From Parcubacteria bacterium C7867-001 (lineage in GTDB: Bacteria; Patescibacteria; Paceibacteria; UBA9973; UBA2103): a DNA stretch of 64,000 bases. A program made the position numbers and the translations under genes. This document shows positions 28,308-35,573 of the stretch, one piece after another. The stretch is taken from NCBI GenBank assembly GCA_001189095.1, contig LFCK01000001.1, positions 62,001 through 126,000 on the forward strand, given 5' to 3'. Within the stretch, counting starts at the first letter, position 1; each line of letters opens with the position of its first letter. The notes beneath the pieces are model-generated. The model worked only from the letters and a program-made list of their open reading frames with translations. It made no database searches and was not told the origin of the DNA.

Positions 28308-28868
28308 CTACTCGTTGTTTTTGTTCTTGTTCACGAGCATCATCTCCGGGAGGAGACGCTGGATCGTGTTCGTGTTCTTGCCGTTGATGTAGATATCGCG
28401 CCAGGCGATCCCGATCAGCATCGCGCCGAGCAGCATGAGCCAGATATCGATCGGCTGCTGCTTGGCGATCAGCCAAAGGACCGTTCCGCCCACCGCGGCG
28501 ATCGGTGCCCAAGAAATGGTCGAGTCGACGATCGGATTTTCATCCATGCCGACGCGCAGTTTCTCGAACAGTTCAGCGACCACAAGCGACTGCGCCCACT
28601 CGAAGCCTTCCCGAATGATCAGGACGACCGTCATGAACGTAATCGCTTCAGGCACCGTTTGCGGGCGCCAGTCGATGACCAGAGCGAAGAACACGTACAG
28701 CGCCGCAAGCACGAGCGCGGAGCCGCTCCGGCAGAGGAAAGGAAGGACCTTTTTAAGCGAGAAATCGCTCAGGGCCTTCCGGACTCCGTGCCAGAACTTC
28801 CCGCGCGGCTTAGCCGGCGGAGCTGCAGTTTGAGAAGCGGCCACAGCCGCACCCGGATCGTCAGCCAT
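28308..28868 (-). CDS. Membrane protein, 186 aa
   Basis: Not recognised. It has an Ala/Pro-rich cytosolic N-terminus (DDPGAAVAASQTAAPPAKPRGK), then about four membrane segments: LCRSGSALVLAALYVFFALVI, AITFMTVVLIIREGF, SWAPIAAVGGTVLWLIA and IWLMLLGAMLIGIAW, and a polar tail (NKNKNNE). ATG 28868 is chosen because AAAGGAGG lies about 8 nt upstream; the longer frame to 28916 runs over the promoter. It is an orphan unit. Confidence 0.7.
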   Translation of the reverse strand: MADDPGAAVAASQTAAPPAKPRGKFWHGVRKALSDFSLKKVLPFLCRSGSALVLAALYVFFALVIDWRPQTVPEAITFMTVVLIIREGFEWAQSLVVAELFEKLRVGMDENPIVDSTISWAPIAAVGGTVLWLIAKQQPIDIWLMLLGAMLIGIAWRDIYINGKNTNTIQRLLPEMMLVNKNKNNE

Positions 28869-28914
28869 TGCTGACCTCCTTTTCAACCCTCCCACCAAAG
28901 CGGGGAGTTCTACC

Positions 28915-28943
28915 ATTATACTATAAGTGGCCTATAAAGTCAA
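28915..28943 (-). promoter_or_regulatory. Promoter of the 186-aa membrane gene
   Basis: Minus strand: TTGACT (28943-28938), 17-bp spacer, TATAAT (28920-28915), then a leader with AAAGGAGG. Confidence 0.8.
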
Positions 28944-28970
28944 ACGGGCTGGCGCAAGGCGCCAGCCCGT
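28936..28970 (-). terminator. Terminator of the 171-aa membrane gene
   Basis: Minus-strand stem ACGGGCTGGCGC/GCGCCAGCCCGT with a CTT loop. The tail TTTGACTTT overlaps the -35 of the next gene downstream. Confidence 0.7.
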
Positions 28971-28974
28971 TATT

Positions 28975-29490
28975 TCAGGCTCCCTCAGGGACCGTCTGCT
29001 CGACGACCTTTGGCCGAGGAGGTTTGGGTGTGCAGGAGATGAAATAGGCGAAGAAGATCATGCCGATACTTCCGATCAGGTCGAAATATCCGCTAAGCGT
29101 CCCGCGCCCAATCTCATGTGGAATAAAAAAGGACGAAAGGACGAGAACGAGGTAGCGAATCACTCGCGTAAGCACCAGCTCGCGGAGCGGGTTCGCCGAG
29201 ACAGCTGACGCCGATTGAAGATTTTGATCGGCCTTCTCGAGCTTGTTGATGTTGTCTAAAAAGATCCAACCAATGAGCAGGAGGAAGGCGACTTCCGAGA
29301 GCAAAACGAGCATTGTCTTGTGCAGAGAGTACTGAAGGATAGCCCCAGCCGTGTGGCTGAGAATGACCATCCAGCACCCAATTTTTGCGAGCCAGAAACA
29401 GGACTTGTTTGTCCACGTCCAGAACCAGTCGGCGAATCGTTGGAATATCGAGTCGATAATCCAGTTGTCGATGAGAACGAAAATGTTCAT
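28975..29490 (-). CDS. Membrane protein, 171 aa, orphan gene unit
   Basis: Not recognised. Tryptophan-rich N-terminus (NIFVLIDNWIIDSIFQRFADWFWTWTNKSCFWLAKIGCWMVILSHTAGAIL), further helices (MLVLLSEVAFLLLIGWIFLDNI, YLVLVLSSFFIPHEI, YFDLIGSIGMIFFAYFISC) and a Pro-rich tail. About four transmembrane helices are likely. A GGAG site lies before the ATG. Upstream a TTGACA at 29545 region is spaced about 17 bp from a weak -10. The terminator overlaps the next gene's promoter. Confidence 0.68.
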   Translation of the reverse strand: MNIFVLIDNWIIDSIFQRFADWFWTWTNKSCFWLAKIGCWMVILSHTAGAILQYSLHKTMLVLLSEVAFLLLIGWIFLDNINKLEKADQNLQSASAVSANPLRELVLTRVIRYLVLVLSSFFIPHEIGRGTLSGYFDLIGSIGMIFFAYFISCTPKPPRPKVVEQTVPEGA

Positions 29491-29543
29491 CTGCTGTCTC
29501 CAAAGAGTTCTGCCGAAACACTACACTTTTTGCACCTATTGTC

Positions 29544-29577
29544 AAAAAAACGGGACCGGACGAAAGTCCGGCCCCGT
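29544..29577 (-). terminator. Terminator of the 90-aa gene
   Basis: Minus-strand near-perfect stem CGGGGCCGGAC/GTCCGGTCCCG with a TTTCG-type loop, followed by seven T residues. The T-run continues into the TTGACA of the next gene. Confidence 0.8.
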
Positions 29578-29587
29578 GGGCGGCGCG

Positions 29588-29860
29588 CTAGCGCCGACGT
29601 CTCTTCTTCCTGTCCTTGAACGACTGCCCGCTCTGAGTGCTTTTAGGCGCTTCAGGAGCCAGCTGCACGGCGGCAGGAATCTTCGGAATCTCCGGCGCCT
29701 TTGGCGCCGGTTTCGCCTCCGAAACCTTCACCGCGGGCATCGCATCGATCGGAAGACCGAGGCGCGCAAGGCGTGCCACAGCCCCAATGACCGAACCGTC
29801 GTCGACCATCAGCACTGCAGAGCTGTCCGGATCCAGAAAGGATTTGGTGGATCTAAGCAT
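29588..29860 (-). CDS. Small Pro/Ala/Lys-rich protein, 90 aa
   Basis: Not recognised. The first 45 residues look folded (MLRSTKSFLDPDSSAVLMVD, then DGSVIGAVARLARLGLPIDA), followed by a linker of Pro, Ala and Lys and a very basic end (FKDRKKRRRR) that could contact nucleic acid. ATG 29860 is preferred because GGGAG lies about 9 nt upstream; the ATG at 29875 overlaps that site. It has a TTGACT-N17-TATATT promoter and its own terminator. Confidence 0.64.
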   Translation of the reverse strand: MLRSTKSFLDPDSSAVLMVDDGSVIGAVARLARLGLPIDAMPAVKVSEAKPAPKAPEIPKIPAAVQLAPEAPKSTQSGQSFKDRKKRRRR

Positions 29861-29912
29861 TCGCTTTTCTCCCAAAAAGAAACAAGGATGGCGGCTAAGC
29901 CATCACCGCAAC

Positions 29913-29953
29913 AATATAAAATAAAGTAAATAGGGAGTCAAGCGTGTTACCCT
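29913..29953. promoter_or_regulatory. Interlocked divergent promoters (90-aa gene and GIY-YIG gene)
   Basis: Minus strand: TTGACT (29941-29936), 17 bp, TATATT (29918-29913). Plus strand: extended -10 TGT-TACCCT (29945-29953), which ends exactly 6 nt before ATG 29960. The -35 of one and the TG element of the other are 3 bp apart. Confidence 0.65.
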
Positions 29954-29959
29954 TAGGAT

Positions 29960-30199
29960 ATGACCTATTTCGTCTACATCCTCGAATGCGCGGACGGCAC
30001 GCTCTACACGGGCTCAACCACGGACCTTGAGCGCCGTCTCGAAGAGCACAACTCATCCGACAAAGGCGCCCGCTACACCCGTACTCGCCGCCCTGTGAAG
30101 TTTAAATATTCCGAATCCTTCGGCTCTCAGAGCGACGCGCAGCGTCGCGAGTATCAGATAAAACAGCTCACCCGTCCCCAAAAACTCGCCCTATTTTGA
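29960..30199 (+). CDS. GIY-YIG nuclease superfamily protein (YhbQ-like), 79 aa
   Basis: A single GIY-YIG domain of the small UPF0213/YhbQ type. FVYILECADGTLYTGSTTDLERRLEEHN holds the two strands and catalytic arginine, followed by KGARYTRTRRPVKFKYSESFGSQSDAQRREYQIKQLTRPQKLAL with the conserved glutamate. The GIY strand is degenerate (VYI). Family members cleave or bind branched or damaged DNA in some cases, but the cellular role is unknown. The start is leaderless-type. The 3' end overlaps the opposing gene by 9 bp. Confidence 0.92.
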   Translation: MTYFVYILECADGTLYTGSTTDLERRLEEHNSSDKGARYTRTRRPVKFKYSESFGSQSDAQRREYQIKQLTRPQKLALF

Positions 30200-30595
30200 A
30201 GCGCGAATAATTATTACAAGGCTGATAGCAAGATAAACGCCAGCAATCCATTGAGCCGCTATTCCCAGTGAAGGGGTCAAAAAGTCCATTGATTGATTGG
30301 TTGGATAGAAGATGAATATAAGTGCGGCAATCGGGACATACCACTTTGCAAACTTTTTCCACGCCGGTATCGCCTTAGGTACTGCAAGGAGAAGGGCAAA
30401 TACAATAGCGAGTGCCCCAAATCCGTAGAATGCCGGAACCCCAATTCGGTCATAAAAATTCAAACAAGCAGGATCTCTTTTCAGCCCTTCATATATACAA
30501 ATTCCATACTGGATAGTATGAGTAAAAAGATACCCAATCCCTGCACCGATGAGGGAACCTGTAAGGGCAAACGGAAGATACTTCTTTAGATTCAT
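30191..30595 (-). CDS. Membrane protein, 134 aa, four transmembrane helices
   Basis: Not recognised. Hydrophobic segments: YLPFALTGSLIGAGIGYLFTH, PAFYGFGALAIVFALLLAVP, WYVPIAALIFIFYPT and WIAGVYLAISLVIIIRA. Two cysteines lie in the first external loop (GICIYEGLKRDPACLNFYD). TATAAT on the minus strand (30608-30603) ends 7 nt before the ATG and covers the stop codon of the preceding hydrolase gene. It converges on the GIY-YIG gene. Confidence 0.68.
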   Translation of the reverse strand: MNLKKYLPFALTGSLIGAGIGYLFTHTIQYGICIYEGLKRDPACLNFYDRIGVPAFYGFGALAIVFALLLAVPKAIPAWKKFAKWYVPIAALIFIFYPTNQSMDFLTPSLGIAAQWIAGVYLAISLVIIIRASK

Positions 30596-30603
30596 CTGTT
30601 TTA

Positions 30604-33501
30604 TTATATCGCCCCCTGAAGCTGGTCGAGAAGGTTAAGCAGGTTCTGGGTTTCAGCTTCAACAAGGGCTCCTTTTGCTGACTTTGCCCTGACTGCTTTT
30701 GCCATGGTATCGATAGATTTGCCTATTCCGGCAACGCTCTCCAGCTTTCCAAGCTTTGCCAGAAGAGACGATTTTAGAGATAGGCTAATATTTGCAGAAT
30801 TTATTTGGCCCTTTAATTCTAGAATAAGCGCGGGATCGAAGGGGACGATTGAGCTTTGGGCCAGTAGCTCATCAAGAAGAGCGATGAGTGTGTTTGCTGT
30901 AGACGCGTCGATTCTTCCTTTCTCAGCCTTCTTTTCAAGTTGCATCTTAATTTTCGATAAGGAGTTAGTCTGTTTCTGTTTTTGCTTTGCGATTTTCGTT
31001 TCTACGTTAGCAATCTTATTTTGCAGCTGTGTCTTTACCTTCGCAGAAGCGTTTAAGTTTTGGACGGCGTTCTTGAGATTGCTCAAGACGTGTTCGATTG
31101 AGAGGTTCGAGCCATCGGATGGGATATACGTATCTACTTGACCGTCCCCGTTCTGATCAACTTCAAGCTCTGTGTTTACGAGTGTGGTTCCGTCAATCGA
31201 GAAAGTTGCAGAAACGGATGGCGTCACAGGCATGTCCGTAAAGCCGGAAAAGGGGTGAATTTCATCGTTCACAAAAGTTGCTGTCTCAATACTTGCCTGT
31301 CCAGTGTCAGTGCCTTTGAATTTAAGCGTGTAGTTCACACCTTTAGGAAGGAAAAGATATTGGTTTTCGCCCGAAACGAGGAAATTGCTTCCCGGAATGT
31401 TCTTAGAAATGAAAAGAATTTCCGACGTCAAATCTTGATTTTGATCGATACCTGTAAAATTTCCCTCAGAATCGTAAGCGCCGATTAATATTGGTGAACG
31501 AGTAATGATAAGTAACTGTTCATCTATTTCAGAGACGTCTGGACGCTGGTCGAGAATATAAGTTGTAGTTGTTACTGACTCGCGCTTTAAAACAGAGCCT
31601 ATAACTTCTTGGACGGGACCCGTGTTTAACAGATCTTTATGATCAAAATCGTGCCCCGCTTGATTCCCATTAAAAAGAGAGAGGTCGAAGAAGTACTTTT
31701 CCCCAGTAGAAGAAAGGGCGCTTGGATATACAACGGTCTGGTCGCCCTCAACGGTTGGCACTATTTTATAGCTTCGTATCGGCGTCGGAATTCCAAAAAC
31801 GTGGGCATTCCAGTACGTTATCGCTTTTGTTGTAGTCAACCCCCACCCAGCGACCTGTACAACGCGTATATGCGAGGGAATTGAATAGGAGTCCAGACCT
31901 TCATGGAGTTGGGTGCTCCTTGCGAGTAGAACTGGATCAAGCACCTCTGGAGTGCCGAGATCAGTGGGCTGTGGTGGTGTGCGGGTTACACCGGTCCCTG
32001 TGAGAAACTCGGTAAATTCATCGTAGGCATCAATAGAAACCCAAAGATCACGCCATGCTTGCGTATAGGATGCATTTTCGTCAAACGAAATAGGAGGCGA
32101 CTGTACCGAATCAAAGTACATCTTGCTGGGCAAGAGATCATAAGTGCTCTGCATATTCTGTGCAACAGAACGCGTTGCTGGAGAGCGTACAAAGAACTCG
32201 AGCGCGAGCGGTTGTTCTCCATGGAGCAATGAGGGTATTGCTTGCGGCGTTCCGAGCTGGGGTGTTCCAATCATGACGAACGAACCGATCAAGCCGTCTT
32301 TCCCTTCTCCCTGCAGTTTCTTGATTAGTGTTTTGCCTAGCAGGCCTCCCATCGAGTGAGCAACAATGGTCACTTTGCCGGTTTTGGAATTTGCCGCTAG
32401 TGCCTCGAAGGTTGCTACAGGATCAACTATTCCGTTCTGAGTCTTTATTCCATCAGAGAGAATTCTCTCAGGAGAGAAACGCCAGTCATACGCAAGAGGT
32501 TTCCATTCGCGTATCACGCTGGTCGTGGCGAGGTCGTCCATAAAGGAAGCGAATCCACCGTAGAGATTAGCTCCGTAGAAATCACTTAAAGCACCCGCGA
32601 CCGTAATGTCGTTTACGCTGTTTCCGTTCTCATCAAGTGCGAGACGACTAACGTCATGGCTCCAAATGCTCGGCGGCCAAAGAGAATCGTTTCCTTCTTT
32701 TAAGGCACTACCCTCAATACCCGGAAGGAAAAGAACATTGTCGTTGCAGTTTTCCGTACAAACGGGAATTGGTGGCGCATCGGTTGAAAGGCGGAGATAC
32801 ACCGCACCGGTATTTACGTTCGGAGCATCCTGAATGCCGTCATTGCCGAACGGATACTGCGATACGCTCGCTCCCACCATCGAAAGTCCCGGATAGTAAT
32901 ACGTTTCGCCATGCAGATCTGTTTCGCTCACAATGCCGTTGCCATTAATTTCAAAGACATAGTGCTGTCCGGCAGCAAGAACGGTGCCGGAGGGGAACGA
33001 AAATGAGGCGATGCAGGGAGCTGAGAACGGACTTGCGGCTGAGCCGTCACCATTACAGAAATCCCCATTTTGAGCTTCAAACAACGTTGAGGCGGGAATC
33101 GGTGCTGACGCGGCAACCAACTCACCCGTAACCCATGACTCATCAGCCGCATATATTTTCACCGCAACGGTGCCGGCAGTAAGCGGGTGCGCAGAAATAT
33201 TTGGGAACCCTCCGACGGTCAGATATACCTCGAAAGTATCGAAAGTGTAGGAATGATCCGCGTCATACCAGTGGTCGAAATCCTTGGCGACATCCATCCA
33301 GATACCACCCGGCGTCGTGCTCGAGATTTCTGAGTAGAGCAAACCACCACCAACAAAAGCGCCGTTTGGGGAGCCCCAAACGGCGTGCGGAAATTCATAG
33401 ACGACCGTGCTCGACGCAGTGTCAGCGAAAACAGGAAAGGGAAGCGCGCCAAGCGCAAGGAGTAAAAGCCCTATGTGGCCCGCGACCTGGAAACGCGGCA
33501 T
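30604..33501 (-). CDS. Large secreted LCAT-like alpha/beta hydrolase with coiled-coil tail, 965 aa
   Basis: The signal peptide is FQVAGHIGLLLLALGALPFPVFA. Residues about 30-240 form a beta-rich region with a choice-of-anchor-like look (WMDVAKDFDHWYDADHSYTFDTFEVYL). Then comes an LCAT/lipase-type hydrolase: NVLFLPGIEGSALK (about 255), YDWRFSPERI, the nucleophile elbow VTIVAHSMGGLLGK with S383, and GTPQLGTPQAIPSLLHGEQP. After about residue 640 there are beta domains (NGDGQVDTYIPSDG), then long coiled coils (residues about 795-870) and helical repeats to the end. Such enzymes hydrolyse or transfer acyl groups on lipids outside the cell. The leader contains a 40-bp palindrome, suggesting control by the PaaX-like gene upstream. 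Confidence 0.85.
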   Translation of the reverse strand: MPRFQVAGHIGLLLLALGALPFPVFADTASSTVVYEFPHAVWGSPNGAFVGGGLLYSEISSTTPGGIWMDVAKDFDHWYDADHSYTFDTFEVYLTVGGFPNISAHPLTAGTVAVKIYAADESWVTGELVAASAPIPASTLFEAQNGDFCNGDGSAASPFSAPCIASFSFPSGTVLAAGQHYVFEINGNGIVSETDLHGETYYYPGLSMVGASVSQYPFGNDGIQDAPNVNTGAVYLRLSTDAPPIPVCTENCNDNVLFLPGIEGSALKEGNDSLWPPSIWSHDVSRLALDENGNSVNDITVAGALSDFYGANLYGGFASFMDDLATTSVIREWKPLAYDWRFSPERILSDGIKTQNGIVDPVATFEALAANSKTGKVTIVAHSMGGLLGKTLIKKLQGEGKDGLIGSFVMIGTPQLGTPQAIPSLLHGEQPLALEFFVRSPATRSVAQNMQSTYDLLPSKMYFDSVQSPPISFDENASYTQAWRDLWVSIDAYDEFTEFLTGTGVTRTPPQPTDLGTPEVLDPVLLARSTQLHEGLDSYSIPSHIRVVQVAGWGLTTTKAITYWNAHVFGIPTPIRSYKIVPTVEGDQTVVYPSALSSTGEKYFFDLSLFNGNQAGHDFDHKDLLNTGPVQEVIGSVLKRESVTTTTYILDQRPDVSEIDEQLLIITRSPILIGAYDSEGNFTGIDQNQDLTSEILFISKNIPGSNFLVSGENQYLFLPKGVNYTLKFKGTDTGQASIETATFVNDEIHPFSGFTDMPVTPSVSATFSIDGTTLVNTELEVDQNGDGQVDTYIPSDGSNLSIEHVLSNLKNAVQNLNASAKVKTQLQNKIANVETKIAKQKQKQTNSLSKIKMQLEKKAEKGRIDASTANTLIALLDELLAQSSIVPFDPALILELKGQINSANISLSLKSSLLAKLGKLESVAGIGKSIDTMAKAVRAKSAKGALVEAETQNLLNLLDQLQGAI

Positions 33502-33556
33502 GCCGCCACCCTACCAAATCCGTCACCCATTTACCAGCCCCCATCCTCTCTAGAGG

Positions 33557-33596
33557 AGGTAACTATAACTCTGGATATCCAGAGTTATAGTTACCT
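33557..33596. promoter_or_regulatory. 40-bp perfect palindrome upstream of the LCAT-like gene
   Basis: Every base from 33557 to 33596 pairs with its mirror; the core is ACTCTGGATATCCAGAGT. On the minus strand the right arm contains TATAGT, a likely -10, giving a leader of about 50 nt to the hydrolase ATG at 33501. It covers the stop codon of the PaaX-like gene. Compared with the second palindrome at 34171-34210, each arm differs at only two positions, and the change is mirrored in the opposite arm. Probable operator. Confidence 0.85.
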
Positions 33597-34169
33597 AGGT
33601 TTTTCTAATTTTGGCAAAGAGAAGTGGGCGCGAAGGGCGGCTTCATTTTCAATATGATCAACAATCATATACAAAAGATTCTTTCCTATCCGTAACTCAG
33701 CTTTCAAGAGCGTCACAAGATCTTCGGCATTGTGTGGAGAAATCCAGACACTATTTTGCAATCGTACAAAGCCGAACGCAGTAAGCAGTTCTTTTATACG
33801 TTGTCGGAGAACTGGGGCTCGGCCCTGAATATCATAAATAACCAGACGCCATTTCTGATCCCACTTTTTTCTTCTCCCATCCCTACCACACGAAGCAAGG
33901 AAAAACTTACCTTTGTCTGTAATGCGTATGCGGGATGTGCCGCTCTCCCTCTGAATTTCGAGGTATCCAAGTCGAGCAAGTCGGTCAATGCTTTTTCGAA
34001 TCTGAAGCCTTCTCTGAACCACGTGTTTTATCTGGCCTAACGCAACGAGAACGTTGGGAGCGACTATTGCGACAGAAATTAATCCAGATGTCGCTACAGT
34101 AGCCAATATGGCTTTATTGATTTTGGTTCGTCGGATGGACTTGTGGTTCGCTGCTTCTAGTTTACCCAT
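33591..34169 (-). CDS. PaaX/Cas2-like transcriptional regulator, 192 aa
   Basis: The C-terminal part (KWDQKWRLVIYDIQGRAPVLRQRIKELLTAFGFVRLQNSVWISPHNAEDLVTLLKAELRIGKNLLYMIVDHIENEAALRAHFSL) is the Cas2-like ferredoxin fold seen in PaaX regulators. In front is a winged-helix-like region (RRLQIRKSIDRLARLGYLEIQRESGTSRIRITDKGKFFL). The first 60 residues include a strongly hydrophobic helix (ILATVATSGLISVAIVAPNVLVAL) that may anchor it to the membrane or form part of the fold. No CRISPR array or other cas gene is nearby, so a regulator is more likely than an adaptation nuclease. ATG 34169 lies one base from a 40-bp palindrome that contains its -10, so autorepression is expected. Confidence 0.78.
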   Translation of the reverse strand: MGKLEAANHKSIRRTKINKAILATVATSGLISVAIVAPNVLVALGQIKHVVQRRLQIRKSIDRLARLGYLEIQRESGTSRIRITDKGKFFLASCGRDGRRKKWDQKWRLVIYDIQGRAPVLRQRIKELLTAFGFVRLQNSVWISPHNAEDLVTLLKAELRIGKNLLYMIVDHIENEAALRAHFSLPKLEKPR

Positions 34170-34170
34170 G

Positions 34171-34210
34171 AAGTAATTATAACTCTGGATATCCAGAGTT
34201 ATAATTACTT
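34171..34210. promoter_or_regulatory. 40-bp perfect palindrome covering the promoter of the PaaX-like gene
   Basis: A perfect 20+20 bp inverted repeat with core ACTCTGGATATCCAGAGT. On the minus strand the arm next to the gene contains TATAAT (34181-34176), which ends exactly 6 nt before ATG 34169. A protein bound here would block transcription directly. The two palindromes share 18 of 20 bases per arm. Confidence 0.88.
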
Positions 34211-34211
34211 G

Positions 34212-34262
34212 TGTATATAGCATTAACGCATTAACGCGTTGAGGCTTTGAGGCACTGAGGCA
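34212..34262. repeat. Short direct repeats beside the palindrome
   Basis: ATTAACGC occurs twice in tandem and is followed by three or four copies of a GAGGC/TTGAGGC unit with related spacing. The stretch is noncoding and sits upstream of the PaaX-like promoter. No function can be assigned. Confidence 0.45.
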
Positions 34263-34311
34263 TTAAGACATGGACGTATACGTATATATGTGTACGGCTT
34301 GCATAAAAGTT

Positions 34312-34347
34312 TTGAAAAAGAGAAAGTCCGGCGCAGAGCGCCGGACT
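34312..34347 (-). terminator. Terminator of the frameshifted small membrane gene
   Basis: Minus-strand stem AGTCCGGCGC/GCGCCGGACT with a TCT loop, then TTTCTCTTTTT. Confidence 0.8.
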
Positions 34348-34368
34348 TGTTTTGTTGAATGCGAGAGA

Positions 34369-34643
34369 TCAGTGCTCAGCGCGACGTTCGCTCTGCAGAA
34401 TGGTCGAGACGAGGCACATGCCGCCGATGAGGGCGCACAGCAGCCCGCCGAACTGTGAGGTGCTGCTCGCTTCGAACGAGAGCCACGTGGGCAGAAGCGC
34501 TGCGCAGCCGCCTGAGGCAATCGCGAGAAGCGAAAGGAACGCGCGGACGAATGAAGGGCGCATGACCGCGACAAAAATGCCGTAATCACAGCTACCCCAA
34601 ACAGAGCCTGTTCGATGAGTACGAGCTCAAGGGTATTCGACAT
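34369..34643 (-). pseudogene. Small membrane protein gene with a one-base frameshift
   Basis: ATG 34643 has a very good Shine-Dalgarno (GGAGGAG) and starts MSNTLELVLIEQALFGVAVITAFL, but that frame then loses its membrane character. The -1 frame continues with a convincing membrane protein, VAVMRPSFVRAFLSLLAIAS, ending SERRAEH just before a terminator. Adding one T to the run of five T residues on the minus strand (A5 at 34573-34577 on +) would join both parts into one 91-residue protein with about three membrane helices. It may be a sequencing error, a pseudogene or programmed slippage. The promoter TTGCCT-N17-TATAAA lies at 34721-34693. Confidence 0.65.
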
Positions 34644-34692
34644 TGGACTCCTCCACAAAGGTGCAGGAAAACGGCCTGCACTCCAGCCTTCG

Positions 34693-34732
34693 TTTATACG
34701 CCCCCTTCAAAAAAAAGGCAATACGGTACAAT
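34693..34732. promoter_or_regulatory. Back-to-back promoters (small membrane gene and nuclease gene)
   Basis: Minus strand: TTGCCT (34721-34716), 17 bp, TATAAA (34698-34693). Plus strand: TACAAT (34727-34732), which ends 7 nt before ATG 34740. They are separated by 5 bp. The minus-strand leader also holds an inverted repeat GTGCAGG/CCTGCAC. Confidence 0.6.
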
Positions 34733-34739
34733 GAGGCCC

Positions 34740-35573
34740 ATGAAGCGGGCGACCAAAAAAAAGACGAAGAAACTGCCGATCGACTATTGGAGCCATTCCT
34801 CCCTTATGGCGTTCTTGCGTAACCCGCTCACGTGGCACAAGCGGTACGTTGAGAAGATATACGATCTTCCGCGCACGCCAGCCTCGGTGATTGGCAGTGC
34901 GGGGCACTATGCGCTCGAGCTCTTCTATAACGGTGCACTCAAGGAAGAGGCTATTAAGGAAGGACTTGATTACATCCGTCGAATCTCAGACTTCGAACTT
35001 AACTTCGGGGTGGCGAAATCAAAGAAGGAGAAGCGCGCGAAGCGCGCCTCCATGGAACGCGATTATGTCCAAGCGATCAACTTTTATCTCGCGCGGCCGC
35101 CGCGTCACAAAGTGATTGGGGTCGAAGTGAAATCGATGGCGAGCGTTCCCGGTCTTCCGCTTCCGGTGAAGGCAATCTCCGACCTTGTCGTTGAATCAAA
35201 GGGGAATCCGGGGATGGTCGATATCGTCGACCATAAGTTCGTTGATTCTTTTAGTAAGGGAAGTGATAAGCCTGCGTTCGCACTCCAAGCGCTTTTCAAT
35301 TACTACACCGTGACCGAGCTGTATGGGAAGCCAGTCTGTCGCTTCATCGTGTATGAATGCAAGAAGCGTAAAAATGCTGACGGACGGCCGCAGCTACGTA
35401 AATACGTGCTTGTCTATTCGGAAATAGAAGACATGTTCCTGTTCTTCCATCGACTTCTTCAAGATGCAACGGACGAGCTTGCACGCGAACGTGCGTATCT
35501 TCCGAATCCTTCAGATATGTTTGAGGGCGATCACTCAGTCGATCTCTATCGACTCGGACTTGTGAATCAGTGA
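34740..35573 (+). CDS. PD-(D/E)XK nuclease superfamily protein (Cas4/AddB-like nuclease fold), 277 aa
   Basis: A stand-alone PDDEXK_1-type nuclease. The N-terminus WSHSSLMAFLRNPLTWHKRYV is the usual S-x-S-x-L helix of this family. SVIGSAGHYALELFYNG supplies the conserved histidine and glutamate, and VKAISDLVVESKGNPGMVDIVDHKFVDSF supplies the catalytic aspartates and the D-x-K signature. FALQALFNYYTV is the conserved Q-x-x-x-Y helix. These enzymes cut DNA in repair or recombination. There is no helicase next to it. ATG 34740 is preferred over 34731 because TACAAT ends 7 nt before it. The 3' end overlaps the opposing gene by 7 bp. Confidence 0.88.
   Translation: MKRATKKKTKKLPIDYWSHSSLMAFLRNPLTWHKRYVEKIYDLPRTPASVIGSAGHYALELFYNGALKEEAIKEGLDYIRRISDFELNFGVAKSKKEKRAKRASMERDYVQAINFYLARPPRHKVIGVEVKSMASVPGLPLPVKAISDLVVESKGNPGMVDIVDHKFVDSFSKGSDKPAFALQALFNYYTVTELYGKPVCRFIVYECKKRKNADGRPQLRKYVLVYSEIEDMFLFFHRLLQDATDELARERAYLPNPSDMFEGDHSVDLYRLGLVNQ

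Noticed and set aside
33591..34169. Cas2-like domain as sign of a CRISPR system
   Set aside because: No repeat-spacer array and no cas1 or effector gene in 64 kb; the protein has an N-terminal winged-helix region as in PaaX regulators.
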